Assembly: GCA_965153355.1 (NCBI GenBank)
Contig: OZ231126.1
Span: 5,022,001 to 5,086,000 of the forward strand
Source of the DNA: Flaccisagitta enflata
Lineage: Eukaryota; Chaetognatha; Sagittoidea; Aphragmophora
Reading direction: 5' to 3'
Length of the DNA: 64,000 nucleotides
Within the stretch, counting starts at the first letter, position 1. Every line of letters begins with the position of its first letter. Below are positions 33,996 to 45,387 of the stretch, in pieces. The translations under genes were made by a program, and so were the position numbers. The notes under the pieces are model-generated. The model was not told the origin of the DNA. It made no database searches and saw nothing but the letters and a program-made list of their open reading frames with translations.

Positions 33996-35141
33996 ACCGA
34001 TCCAGCCGATTCACCGTTAAAGACATGCCCGTTATCCAGGGGCAATTCAACATTACAAAAAGGCATATGGCTCATTAAAGGTGCCGTTAAAGGCGCTGTC
34101 AAGGAAGCGGGGTTCCACTGTATCTATTTTTTCAACTGATAGATGTAAATCAATACAGAATGCTCTTGCCTCCTCATTCAAAGGAAAGGAGGGAACGCCA
34201 GATTCAATGTGCAACCAAAAAAGTATTAGGCCTATAAAAAAGAATAAGGCAATTTTTCGAGGGCAACCAAATAAAGACTACGCGGCGGAGAGGAAATGTA
34301 CAACTATGTACTATATGAATTAAAAAAAAAGACGCACTTTTGAATGGTTGATTGGGCCATTGAAAATAAAAAAAACTAATTAAAATTTTGAACCATTTTG
34401 AAGCCCTTGAAAAACTCTTTCATTTGGCGCCAATCTGGTATCTCTATCTTTTTTTGTTTGGAAATGGCATTAGTTTGAGTGAAAATGTTTCCAAATTTGT
34501 TTTTGCAGTCCCCTTGAAAAAGATGCAATTCAGCAAAATGGTGTCTCACTTTAGAAAGCTCTAGCTCCTAAACCGTTAAAGATACAGATCTGGGATTGGT
34601 TTAGAATGAAAGATAATTTGAAAATCTTTAAAATCACTCTCTCTAAAAGATTTTGTGAGCATTTTTTAAGTCAGTTTTATCAACGAAACGAAAGGTGCGT
34701 CTTTTTTTTAAATTCGCGTAGTAAGTCCAACAAACAAGGACGTCGGCCAACATCACTTTCCAGACACCCATGTTGCCCCTGCCCAATTGTCCGCGACTAT
34801 TGTGCCGTTTATCCGCCCTGATTTTATTGTCGTCGGATCTTATTACCAGTGCCCCCTACCTACGCTTCCACCTTCTCTGTCATCTTCCCCTCTTCCGTGC
34901 GGCCGATGCTAAATATGGTGGTTCCGCTCTCGAATGATCGTCTTTCTTATGATGCCGATCATGCCGACTATGGTCTTTGTATCTGCCTCCATCACCTCCA
35001 ACTCCTCTAGCGTCTTTCTTGTTTTGTTCTCTATCGACGTCCTCATCGGGATCTTTGTCGACCCGATTGTTGTCCGTTTGTTTTCCTTTTTTCTCCGTCC
35101 ACGTATCTTCCTCCTCTTGCGTCAGGAATGTCTTGGGCATC

Positions 35142-35811
<670 letters not shown>

Positions 35812-36261
35812 GCCGGGGAGTCTTATCCAGAGGGGGGTTGTACACGATTTGGCTTCTTCGTCGTCTTGCGTCTTTTGTAAGAAGGGGAGGCATTAGAAAA
35901 GCTGCAGGAGGAGAGCCTGCAAAAAGCGAGAAGTTAAAAACAGTTGATGAAATCATGTCATTATTTGTTCTTTCACGACTAACAGCTTCAAAATATCTCA
36001 TTGGTTGAGATTTCTCTAGTGATACGTGACATGCTACAACACTTAATGGTCATGCAATGACAATGCATATATGATAGTGATAAAACAAGGTCATTAGACC
36101 TAAGTCGCGTGCATCGGCACTTTCAAAAAATGTCAGGCAGACAGATAGATCATTTTTTTTTTTCAAAAGCACTTTTTAAAAAGCTTTTCACTCCTCCAAG
36201 TTTCTTCTCTGCCTTTCAGCGCCATCAAAAACGCGATAAAAAGCCTAAAAAACGACTTTGT

Positions 36262-36372
36262 TACGGACCGACCAACCGACGGACCGACCGACCGACCGAC
36301 CCGACCGACCAACCGACCGACCGACCAAGACCGACCGAAAGTGGCTTATAGAGTCGCGTAGCACGCGACTAA
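36262..36372 (+). mobile_element. Hairpin-family element end, unit 2
   Basis: Counterpart of 31300-31402. The hairpin is unchanged while the GACC core differs by small indels. Confidence 0.65.
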
Positions 36373-36766
36373 AAAACTGATAATGATGGAAAAAAGTATT
36401 CACATGAGAATAACATACCCTCGGGTGATCTGTTGAATAGTGGTAACTCTGGTAACAATAATTAGCCCTTATCTATTTTGGTAAGCATTAGTGTTTTGGG
36501 TTAGACTCAGAATGTTTGTTAAGTTAGTTTTGCTAAATGGAAAACTAGGAGTGATGCGCGTAGTAACTAGTCAGTGAGGGCTCACAAGGCCCTCTTCCAT
36601 ATTTTTAGTTTGGGTGTAGTTAGGGATGTTGTTCCACCTGTCATATTAACATGTGGGAAGATAACGGCCACTCTCGCAAAAAACTACAAGAAATCGCTCA
36701 AAGAAGATGAAGCGGAGCCACGCTACAATCTCCGAAACACTGCCGCCCGTCAATAACAACAGAAGC

Positions 36767-36767
<1 letters not shown>

Positions 36768-36829
<62 letters not shown>

Positions 36830-36898
36830 CTCAACAACAATCTCAACAATAATCTCAACAATAATCTCAACAACAACAGCAATCTCAACATTAATCTC

Positions 36899-36971
<73 letters not shown>
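36768..36971. repeat. (AAC)n microsatellite, unit 2
   Basis: Counterpart of 31789-31972, longer overall. Confidence 0.9.
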
Positions 36972-36972
<1 letters not shown>

Positions 36973-36975
36973 AAA

Positions 36976-37478
36976 ATAGCTTCGGTTGTCATCCCCTACA
37001 TCCCGGGCATCGCTCACCAAATGCGTCGCATTCTTAAAAGAATCAGGAATCAACGTAATTCATTCGTCTGGCTAGAGCCTTCCAAACATCATTTCCGGGA
37101 AGAACAAGGTCAAGTTACCCCCGCAACAGATCATCTATAAAGCGCAAAGTCGATGCAAACCGAAGAAAAACAATGCCTACATCGGTCAATCTTGTCGCAT
37201 GGTCTACTGTCGATTGGCAGAGCACATGGGTTACATCCGTCGAGGTGAATGGACCAAGTCGGGTCTCGCAGCTCACAAAGAGAATTGCAAGGAAGAAATT
37301 AATTGGGAGGAGGACGTACAAATAATCGCGAAATGGCAAGCATCGATTAAGCTCGACTACATGGAAAGCCTCTGCATAAAACTTCGCCGAACTAGTCCCT
37401 GTCACGGTTTTAATGAAGACGAAGGATACCGCGTATACACCAAACAAGACAAAACGTCCAATGGTTTCAAAAATTTCC
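36976..37478 (+). pseudogene. Penelope-like element C-terminal remnant, unit 2
   Basis: Identical by eye to 31973-32475, including the frame break. The decay therefore happened before the duplication. Confidence 0.75.
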
Positions 37479-37572
37479 GTTTTTGGGCAGCGGCCCCGAA
37501 GGGACCGATGACCTATGCTTTTGCACATACGGGAAATTTTTCCTTCTTCTCCTCCTTCTTCTTCTTCTCCGT

Positions 37573-37928
37573 CCAACCCTCGAGGCTCAAATCCAGCTTT
37601 GACGCCTAAAATCTATCCATGAAGCTCAAATCTAGCCCTCAAAGCTCAAAATCCAGCCTCGAAGCTCAAATCCCAGCCTCCAACCTCAAAAACCAGTCTC
37701 CAGGCTCAAATCCCAGTTTCAAGGCTCAAATCCCAGTTTCCAGGCTCAAATCCCAGTTTCCAGGTTCAAAATCCAGCGTTGAGGCTCAAATTCAAGTGTC
37801 GAGGCCCAAATCCCAGCCTTGAGGCTCAAATCCCAGCCTCGAGGCTCAAATCCCAGCCTCGAGGCTCAAATCCTAGCCTCGAGGCTCAAATCCTAGCCTT
37901 GAGGCTGAAATCCTAGCCCACTCAATTT
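37573..37928. repeat. GAGGCTCAAATCCCAGCCTC minisatellite, locus 3
   Basis: Counterpart of 32570-32925 with two visible substitutions near its start. Confidence 0.85.
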
Positions 37929-38124
37929 GATATGAGCAAACTTGCCTTGGCCATTATCTGGAATGAGTGTGAATGGATATAAATACCGGGGTGATTAAAT
38001 ACAAGCAGAAGAGAGATGACGCGTCTTTGATTCTACAACCCTGCGCCGTGATAACGGCCCCATGGGGACCCCATGAATTTAGCCTTTATCGCGCAAAACC
38101 GCTAACGAGGAAACCTTTTTTTTT

Positions 38125-38465
38125 TTAGTCGCGTGCACGCGACTCTACAACCCGCTTTGTCGGTCCGTCCATCCATCGGTCCGTCGGTCCGTCCGTCCGT
38201 CCGTCACACTTTACTTTTTTGTACTATAACATCAACTCTTAGGTCATTTTAAGTCATTTTAAGTCATTTATTGTTATTCTAAGTCATTTTGAGTCAGTCT
38301 AAGTCATTTTAAGTCATTTTAAGTTATTTTAAGTTATTTTTTGTTTTTTGTTTTTTTAGTCATTTTAAGTCAATTTTGGTCATTTTAGGTCATTCTAAGT
38401 CATTGAAAGTCATTCTAAGTCATTCTAAGTCATTCTTTGTCTGTAAGTCTAGCACGCGACTTATA
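38125..38465 (-). mobile_element. Hairpin-family element, unit 2
   Basis: Counterpart of 33118-33480; the GTCC core is shorter by several units. Confidence 0.8.
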
Positions 38466-38821
38466 GGTGTTGGCCTTGTTCTTACCTCATTTGATTTATG
38501 TCTAATATTGGTAATAATGTTTTGATACGATTATTGTTTTCTTTTCTCTTTTATCATTATTTTTTCAATAAGTCAATAATATAGAATAAGTGGTAAAGAA
38601 AAGATACTGGAATAGTATGCCATTAGTATTTTGTAATGACCAGTGCTCCTGCATCGAGTTTATCTAAGCGAATCTTGATGCTGAAAGATCAACTAACCTA
38701 CAAGGAGACAGACAGGGAGACATTAAGACAGACGGACCAAAAGCAGACCCAAACACAAACAAGAACAAGAACGTGTCATTGACTTTTAGTTGCGTGCTAC
38801 GCGCTTCTACACCCCGCTCTA

Positions 38822-38981
<160 letters not shown>

Positions 38982-39356
38982 ACCGATCCAGCCGATTCAC
39001 CGTTAAAGACATGCCCGTTATCCAGGGGCAATTCAACATTACAAAAAGGCATATGGCTCATTAAAGGTGCCGTTAAAGGCGCTGTCAAGGAAGCGGGGTT
39101 CCACTGTATCTATTTTTTCAACTGATAGATGTAAATCAATACAGAATGCTCTTGCCTCCTCATTCAAAGGAAAGGAGGGAACGCCAGATTCAATGTGCAA
39201 CCAAAAAAGTATTAGGCCTATAAAAAAGAATAAGGCAATTTTTCGAGGGCAACCAAATAAAGACTACGCGGCGGAGAGGAAATGTACAACTAAAACTGGG
39301 GAAACCTATGATTCCGGTTCCGCCAAAAAGGGCCAAAGACCCCGCTTTTAACATAC

Positions 39357-39489
39357 CGTCGGCGGAGACTGTTAGGAGGGGAGGCTTCTCGATCTCCGGG
39401 TTGACCGTTTCACACAGCCGCATGGCCTCATCATCTGCCAAGCTGTGAACTTGTTTCAGATGACGCAACAAATTCCCTTTCCAGGACAC
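39357..39489 (-). CDS. Zinc-finger gene exon 4
   Basis: Acceptor TTGCCAG|GTG; completes finger 3 and continues with an acidic, Pro-containing linker to GACG|GTATGT (phase 1). The next exon should lie to the left, in or beyond the duplicated block, but I did not find it. Confidence 0.7.
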
Positions 39490-39846
39490 CTGGCAACAGG
39501 AAAATGATAAGACGTAAAGATATATGGAATGAAGTGGCATGGAAATTGAACTATTACAGAAGGAGAAGGTGGCCTGGATGCACTGTACAATGCAGCAATT
39601 TTAAGGGCATGGAAAGATCAGATAGACTGATGCAGCATGGAGAGATCAGATAGACTGATGCAGATTAGAGAGATCAGAGAGACTGATGCAGAATGTTGGT
39701 ATGCAGATGCAGAATTTTGTGAAATAATGCAGTGTGATAAACTGATGGTACGGAATTCTGAGGCAAGAATATCAAATAAACAATACGTAGTATGAAAATT
39801 CAAACCAATACTAAGACAACGTCAATGATCAAACTACAAAACTTAC

Positions 39847-40032
39847 TTTTCATCCGCAAGTAGGGCAAGCGTACAACCTACGACCTTTATGCAAAGTCAT
39901 ATGTTGGTCGAGGTGATGCTTTTGAGAAAAGGCCTTTCTGCAGCAAACGCAGACGAAGCTTCTTTCTTTCCCGTCAGGCCCTACCATCGATGATGTCGTA
40001 CCATGAGAAGGCGTCATCGCAGACGTCACGGA
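39847..40032 (-). CDS. Zinc-finger gene exon 3
   Basis: 62 codons from CAAACAG|TCC to AAA|GTAAGT. It contains finger 2 and the first half of finger 3, and an in-frame TGA one codon before the donor. An ancestral CGA (Arg) changed by CpG deamination would explain it. Confidence 0.75.
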
Positions 40033-40309
40033 CTGTTTGGCGATGATAGAAGAGAATAATAAACAAATACAGTTACACACCGCTACGGCAGATTCAAGAA
40101 TAGCGGAAATATGCCAATAATCGAAACTCACCTATATTGCGATTAGCACACTTGTTTGGTTCTTTCAAATCCATAAATCTTAAAAACAGCAAGCGTTTAT
40201 GCTTGGGTGTGTGGATAGACTGATGATGCTCTCCTCGAACAGATAGGAATGGTGCTGATGCATGACAATGTGTGGCAAATGGCAGCAACTTAAGGTTCCA
40301 TGTACAAAC

Positions 40310-40582
40310 CTGTGCAAATCCATCGATCTCTAGAATGCTAGCGTCGATCGCGTTGGCGGCGTCGTTGGGCTCGGCGGCGGCTTCACTCGAGGCTTTTGCT
40401 TATATTTTCATGTCGACATTCATCGTCGCCAAGTTACTTCCGCCGCCGCTGCCGATGCTGCCGCCGGGCATGCCGCCCACACTCACAGCCCCGCCTTCCC
40501 CATGCATGAAGCGATGATTTCTTAGGGCGGTGGCGGTGAAGTAGCGCTTACCGCACAAAGAACACATGAATCGTTTTTTGAC
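40310..40582 (-). CDS. Zinc-finger gene exon 2
   Basis: Acceptor TTTCATCAG|GTC; contains finger 1. Two possible phase-0 donors exist: GCT|GTGAGT at 40487/40486, giving 32 codons and no stop, or CAG|GTTTGT at 40310/40309, giving 91 codons including TAA. The distal part has an Ala/Gly/Asp-rich, GC-rich codon pattern that looks coding. Confidence 0.65.
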
Positions 40583-40639
40583 CTGATGAAACGGAGAGGA
40601 GAAAAGACATATAGGGCCAGTAACAGAGCTATAGCTAAC

Positions 40640-40840
40640 AATGGATCTTTTCATTATCGACGATAGAGCGATAAGACGGCCCTTAGAGGCATTCGCTTGT
40701 CCTTGAGCGCCGTGTATAGATCCTGCGTTGGACAAACTTCTGTCCCCTGAGGCTTCCCCATCAACTCCTATTCCTCCGCATGACGCGATTCCTTCACCAG
40801 ATAATAAACCGCCAGGGGCGCTTCCACCGGATCCACTCTT
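40640..40840 (-). CDS. Zinc-finger gene exon 1 (as seen)
   Basis: 67 codons, Gly/Ser/Ala-rich linker. Acceptor GGCGTCACAG|AAG, donor ATT|GTTAGC. The donor is weaker than the others, so this border is tentative. Confidence 0.55.
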
Positions 40841-40919
40841 CTGTGACGCCAACGTCAAAGAAAAAGGAAAACAAATGGCCCATATTCAGCATGTCATGTA
40901 TCTTCTTATATTTTCTGTG

Positions 40920-41330
40920 TGATTCTCCTCATCGACTCATCACAATACTCATCATCATCATCATCACCACACTAATCATCATCAGCAACATTCTCTTCCA
41001 CATCTTCAATATACTGTAAACACTCAAAACTGCTCAACACCCCATCTTCTCCCTCTTCCTCCTCATGCCACAACTTCCTCCTCATAATCAACATCCCATG
41101 ATTTTCCCATCTTTTACTCATCCTCGTCACCATCCCTTCCTCTTCCTTCTCAGCATCCCACAGCTCTTCCTCATCATCCCAACTTTCTCCACATCCCAAC
41201 TTTCTCCTCATCCCAACTCCTTACTTTTCCTCCTCATATCTCCTCCGTCCTCATCCCATCTCTTTCCTCGTCAGCATCCCTTCCTCTTCCTTCTTACCAG
41301 CACACAGTAAACCGTGACAAAAAAAAAGTA
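40920..41330. other. Pyrimidine-rich low-complexity tract
   Basis: ATC-rich then CTCATCCCAACTTTCTCCTC-like imperfect repeats; strongly strand-biased (C/T on plus). No gene supported. It may be intron or upstream DNA of the zinc-finger gene. Confidence 0.6.
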
Positions 41331-41799
41331 TGCCAGGGCTTAGTTTATTCATACCAAACCAGCGCATTCTTTTTATTAGTTACCACACCCCGGGATTAGA
41401 GGCAAAAAGAATTTTTCAAAACTCATATTTCAAAGTGATTTTTTTTTTTTTTCCTGATCAATGACTCCAAATTTAGCATAGAAAGTAATGGGAATCCATT
41501 TTACAGGCTCTTCTTGGCTCCAGCGAAGTTCCTATTTTTGTTATTGGGAACCTTACACGTGAGATGGAAGGTCTAAAAGCGTAAGGTCAGAAATTCTATA
41601 CTCCATATGTCCACACACAATCATCACAACATCATATCGGCGAGGTACACACACAAAATCACTAAAACACTCACACACGCGTACACACATCCAGGAACAC
41701 GCACACGCAAATGTACTATCTTGGAAATAAAGAATTTTACTCTTTGAAAGCAAGTTAATTTATTGATATGAAAATGGATATAAGTTGATCGTAGAGCCA
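41331..41799. other. Probable 3' flank of the Tc1-like element
   Basis: AT-rich, with a CA-rich stretch at 41608-41710. No gene. It may include the element's 3' untranslated part, but the terminus was not located. Confidence 0.4.
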
Positions 41800-41934
41800 T
41801 CAATATTTAGTGTGAGCCCCTTTTGACTGAATCCCATCCGCCATTTTTTAAGGAAGTGTTTTGTAGAGCTTTTTGATTATTTCTGGGGTGAAGACCATCC
41901 AGACAATTTGCATCATTTCCTTGATCCCTTTTTT
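41800..41934 (-). pseudogene. Tc1-like transposase C-terminal remnant
   Basis: The minus-strand frame ends Lys-Gly-Ala-His-Thr-Lys-Tyr-stop, matching the classic Tc1 ending (Lys-Gly-Gly-His/Pro-Thr-Lys-Tyr). It is preceded by Pro-Glu-Ile-Ile-Lys-Lys-Leu-Tyr and a Leu-Pro segment in which one codon has become TAA. Upstream it is cut off by the hairpin-family element starting at 41935. Confidence 0.75.
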
Positions 41935-42972
41935 TAGTCGCGTGCACGCGACTCTATACCCCGCTTTGTCCGTCCATCCGTCCGTCCGTCAGTCGGTTGG
42001 TCGGTCGGTCCCCATTTTACTTTTTTTATTCTTTTTCTTCCTATCAAGTCATTTTAAGTCAATTAAGTGATTTTGAGTCAAATTAGATCATTTTAAGTCA
42101 CTTTAAGTCAAATTAAGTCACTTGAGTCATTATTGAATTTTAGTCAATTTAAGTCAATCTAGGTCATTTTAAGTCATTTTAAGTAAATTCAAGTCAATTT
42201 AAGTCAGTTTAACTCAGTATAAGTCAATTTAAGGCAGTATAAGTCAATTTTTATTTACATGATTATAGGTAATTATAGGTCATAATGCAATTTTGGGTAA
42301 TCATAGGTAATTATAGGTCATTATAGGTCATTATGCAATTTCAGGTAATCATTGGTCATTATTGGTAATCATCGGTCATTATAGGTATTTATAGGTTATA
42401 ATGCAATTATAGGTCCTTATAGGTAATTATAGGTAGTTACAGGTAATTATAGGTAATAATTGGTCATTATAGTTGATTATAGGTAATTATAGGTAATTAT
42501 AGGTTATTATGCTATTATAAGTTATTATGCAATTATAGGTCATTATAGGTAATTATAGGTCATTATAGGTAATTATAGGTTATTATGCAATTATAGGTCA
42601 TTTTGGTCAGTATGTAATCATAGGTAAATATAGGAAATCATAGGTCATTATAGGTAATTTTAGGTAATTATAGGTTATATGTAATCATAGGTAATTATAG
42701 GTCATAATAGGTAATCATAGGTCATTATGCAATTAAAGGTCATTATTGGCAGTTATAGGTCATTATGTAATTATTGATAATTATAGGTAGTTATAGGTAA
42801 TTATAGGTAATTGTAGGTCATTTTGTAATTATGGGTAATTATAGGTCATTATAGGTCATTATAGATAATTATTGGTAATAAAAGGTCTTTATGCAATTAT
42901 GGGTAATTATAGGTAATTAAAGGTAATTAAAGGCAATTATAGGTCATTATGTAATTATAAGTAATAATAGGT

Positions 42973-43347
42973 AAGTATGACAGGTGGAACAAAATCCCTC
43001 ACTATACCCAAACTAAAAATATGGAAGAGGGCCTTGTGAGCCCTCACTGACTTGTTACTACGCGCATCACTCCTAGTTTTCCATTTAGCAAAACTAACTT
43101 AGCAAACATCCATTCTGAGTCTAACTCAAAACACTAATGCTTACCAAAATAGATAAGGGCTAATTATTGTTACCAGAGTTACCAAAATTCAACAAATCAC
43201 CCGAGGGTAACATTGTTAAGAAACCATACCCTTGAAGGATAGAATCGAGGTCAAGCTTAATGCGACCGCCGGACATTCTGATCCAAGGTACTGAGTAGTA
43301 TGACAGGTGGAACAAAATCCCTCACTATACCCAAACTAAAAATATAG
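42973..43347. mobile_element. Nested dispersed repeat bounded by a 45-bp direct repeat
   Basis: The block GACAGGTGGAACAAAATCCC to CCAAACTAAAAATAT occurs at both 42974-43020 and 43299-43345. Between them lies the inverted counterpart of 31437-31672. The flanking direct repeats could be terminal repeats or the result of a partial duplication. Confidence 0.6.
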
Positions 43348-43588
43348 GTCATAAAGTATAGGTCATTATAGGTAATTGTATGGTAATTATATAGACAATT
43401 TTCGGTAATTATAGGTCATTATTCAGCTATAGGTAATTATAGCTAATCATAGGTAATTATAGGTAATTATAGGTCATTATGCAATTATAGGTAATTATAG
43501 GTCATCATAGGTCATTATAGGTAATTATAGGTCATTATGTTATAATAGGTAATTATGGGTAATTATGGGTAAACATAGGTCAATATAG

Positions 43589-43910
43589 CAGGCCTGTATA
43601 TTCTTGAGTCCCCCCCCCCCGTGGGGGGGGGGAAAAAATCAAAGGGTCTGGAGATGGGGAAGGAAATCTAAGGGGGAAAAAAGAGAAAAAAAGGAAATTT
43701 GGGGAAAATCTAACTTTTTACAGTACCAAATCATAAAACTCAATTAGTAAAACACAATTTAACACTATTTAAACCTTAACTACACAGTTTTATTGCTATA
43801 TGGGGAAGAAAATCATGGATATAAAAATGCGACGCGACGCGTTGTGGGGAAGAAAATCAAAGGCAGGGGGGGGAAAAAAATCAAAAGCGACTCAAGAATA
43901 TACACCCCTG
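43589..43910. mobile_element. hAT-type MITE with 8-bp target duplication
   Basis: 322 bp. Termini CAGGCCTGTATATTCTTGAG and the inverse of CAGGGGTGTATATTCTTGAG (two mismatches), flanked by CAATATAG at 43581-43588 and 43911-43918. An 8-bp duplication with CAGGGGTG-like ends is diagnostic of the hAT superfamily. The interior is non-coding, with C/G homopolymers. Confidence 0.85.
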
Positions 43911-44330
43911 CAATATAGGTAATTATTGGTCCATATGTAATTTTAGGTAATTATAGGTCTTTATAGGTACTTATAGGTCATTATTTAATTATAGGGTAAT
44001 TATAGGTAATCATAGGTCATTATAGGTAATTATAGGTCATTATGTTATTATAGGTAATTATGGGTAATTATGGATAATCATATGTCATTATAGGTAATCA
44101 TTGGTCCATATGTAATTATAGGTAATCATAGGTCTTCATAGGTACTTATAGGTCATCATTTTATTATGGGTAATTATAGGTAATCATAGGTCATTATAGG
44201 CAATTATAGGTCAATAGGTAATTATTGTCATTATCGTCATTACAGGAAATAACGTTCTTCTATAATTAGGCGATTATATAAATAAGTAAGTCTCGCACGC
44301 GACTTATAGGTGTTGGCCTTGTTCTTTACT

Positions 44331-44620
44331 GCATTTAGACCTTAAGTAGAGAACGGAAATGTCGCACCTCCAACTTGATGAAAATAATTGTTGAAAATCA
44401 GCTTAATTCCCCGTGGAAATTGGTTGGACATGCAAACACTAACCAATGATTACTTAGTTTTTAGCCATATTTTTGTTAACATGGGTGAAATCATGTCAGG
44501 ACGCACCTGAAAACTATTGAGCAGAATTGCTTCAGTTGACAGTTTCTGATTGAACTACGCAAAATTGAAAGAAGATTTTGACCCAGTTTTTGTTAGGTTA
44601 TCATTGTCTCGTATGTATAA
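44331..44620. other. No gene seen
   Basis: AT-rich spacer between two hairpin-family copies. Confidence 0.5.
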
Positions 44621-44782
44621 AACAAGGCCCGATACACGGCTACCTTAGTCGCATGCGGGTGGGCAGGGGTGGCAAAAAAAAGCTAAGCGTGATGGATGGA
44701 CGGACCAACGGACCGACAGACCAACAGACCGACCAACAGACGGACAGAGTGGGTTGTAGAGTCACGTGCACGCGACTAAAAA
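44621..44782 (+). mobile_element. Hairpin-ended dispersed element
   Basis: AACAAGGCCCGATACACGGC start, TAGTCGCATGCGGGTGGGCA, then a GGACCAACGGACCGACAG core, ending AGTCACGTGCACGCGACT with one mismatch and AAAAA. Confidence 0.75.
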
Positions 44783-45387
44783 GAACCCCGTCAAAAATTT
44801 TTTGAACAAATACTTTTGAAAACACCTAACATTTGCAAAAAAAACGATGCAGAATTTTTTGGCTTCCCCTTACTACTTAAAGCTCCAAAGAGATTCAACA
44901 AATCCTATAAAAATTGGTGACATAAATGTAGCCCTTCAAATTTATAAGCAGTCTACGCAAATCGCATCTGTCTATCTCAATACATTTAGGAGTAATTCAA
45001 TAAAGAGCAAAATGATATCATTTCTAGATTGTGTAGAATTGGCATAAGCAGAATTGAAATATTTCATTCAAAGTTGAATAACTTTTGAGTTAGAGAGATG
45101 TAGCTTGCGTAGATTGCTTGCAAATTTGAAGGGCTTTAATTTGGTCACCAATTTTTTTTAAGATCAGGCTAACAAAACCAGAGATATCAGTTAAAACATG
45201 AATAAAGATTTCTATTTCCAAGATAGTACACACCAACACTGACAGACAATCACGCGAAAAGGGCAATTTTTTGCATCAAAGCCCCTGATATACTTCTGGA
45301 TTAGTTAATGTTATCAAAACGTATGTCCGTTCCCCCCCCCCCATCAGAAGCAGAGCCAAAAGAAGTCTAAACAACCAAAACAAACCT
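44783..45387. other. No gene seen
   Basis: AT-rich; GCAAATTTGAAGGGCTTTAA at 45118 has an imperfect inverse near 44930, so part may be an old palindromic element. It includes the region downstream of the NACHT gene; no AATAAA was picked out. Confidence 0.5.

Larger units (their letters stand above)
39357..40840 (-). pseudogene. C2H2 zinc-finger gene, four exons seen, with in-frame stop(s)
   Basis: Minus-strand gene with three adjacent C2H2 fingers spread over three exons. All visible splice junctions are phase 0 except the last donor (phase 1). Finger 1 is FMCSLCGKRY...HRFMH (exon 2), finger 2 is FVCVCCRKAF...HMTLH (exon 3), and finger 3 starts YACPTCG at the end of exon 3 and finishes VSWKGNLLRHLKQVH in exon 4. 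The gap between Gly and Val must be two residues for normal spacing; the sequence supplies TGA-AAA, so finger 3 contains a stop at 39850-39852. A further TAA at 40400-40402 is read only if exon 2 uses its distal donor. It is either a nonsense-inactivated gene, an allele, or a sequence error. Further exons on both sides are not identified. Probable nuclear DNA-binding protein. Confidence 0.7.
42045..44262. repeat. TAATTATAGG / TCATTATAGG satellite array
   Basis: It starts as (AAGTCATTTT)n, then shifts through variants to (GGTAATTATA) and (GGTCATTATA) 10-bp units with ATGCAATT interruptions. Interrupted by 42973-43347 and 43589-43910. Confidence 0.85.
41935..44330 (-). mobile_element. Hairpin-family element with giant expanded core
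   Basis: Left end TTTTTTTAGTCGCGTGCACG with the hairpin and GTCC core; right end GTCTCGCACGCGACTTATAG, GTGTTGGCCTTGTT at about 44290-44325. Between them the minisatellite core has grown to about 2.2 kb and received at least two further insertions. The ends are the same as in the 360-bp copies at 33118 and 38125. Confidence 0.75.

Noticed and set aside
42045-44262. Possible CRISPR-like or telomeric array
   Set aside because: Units are about 10 bp with no unique spacers, the sequence is AT-rich and eukaryotic, and it lies between the ends of a dispersed element.
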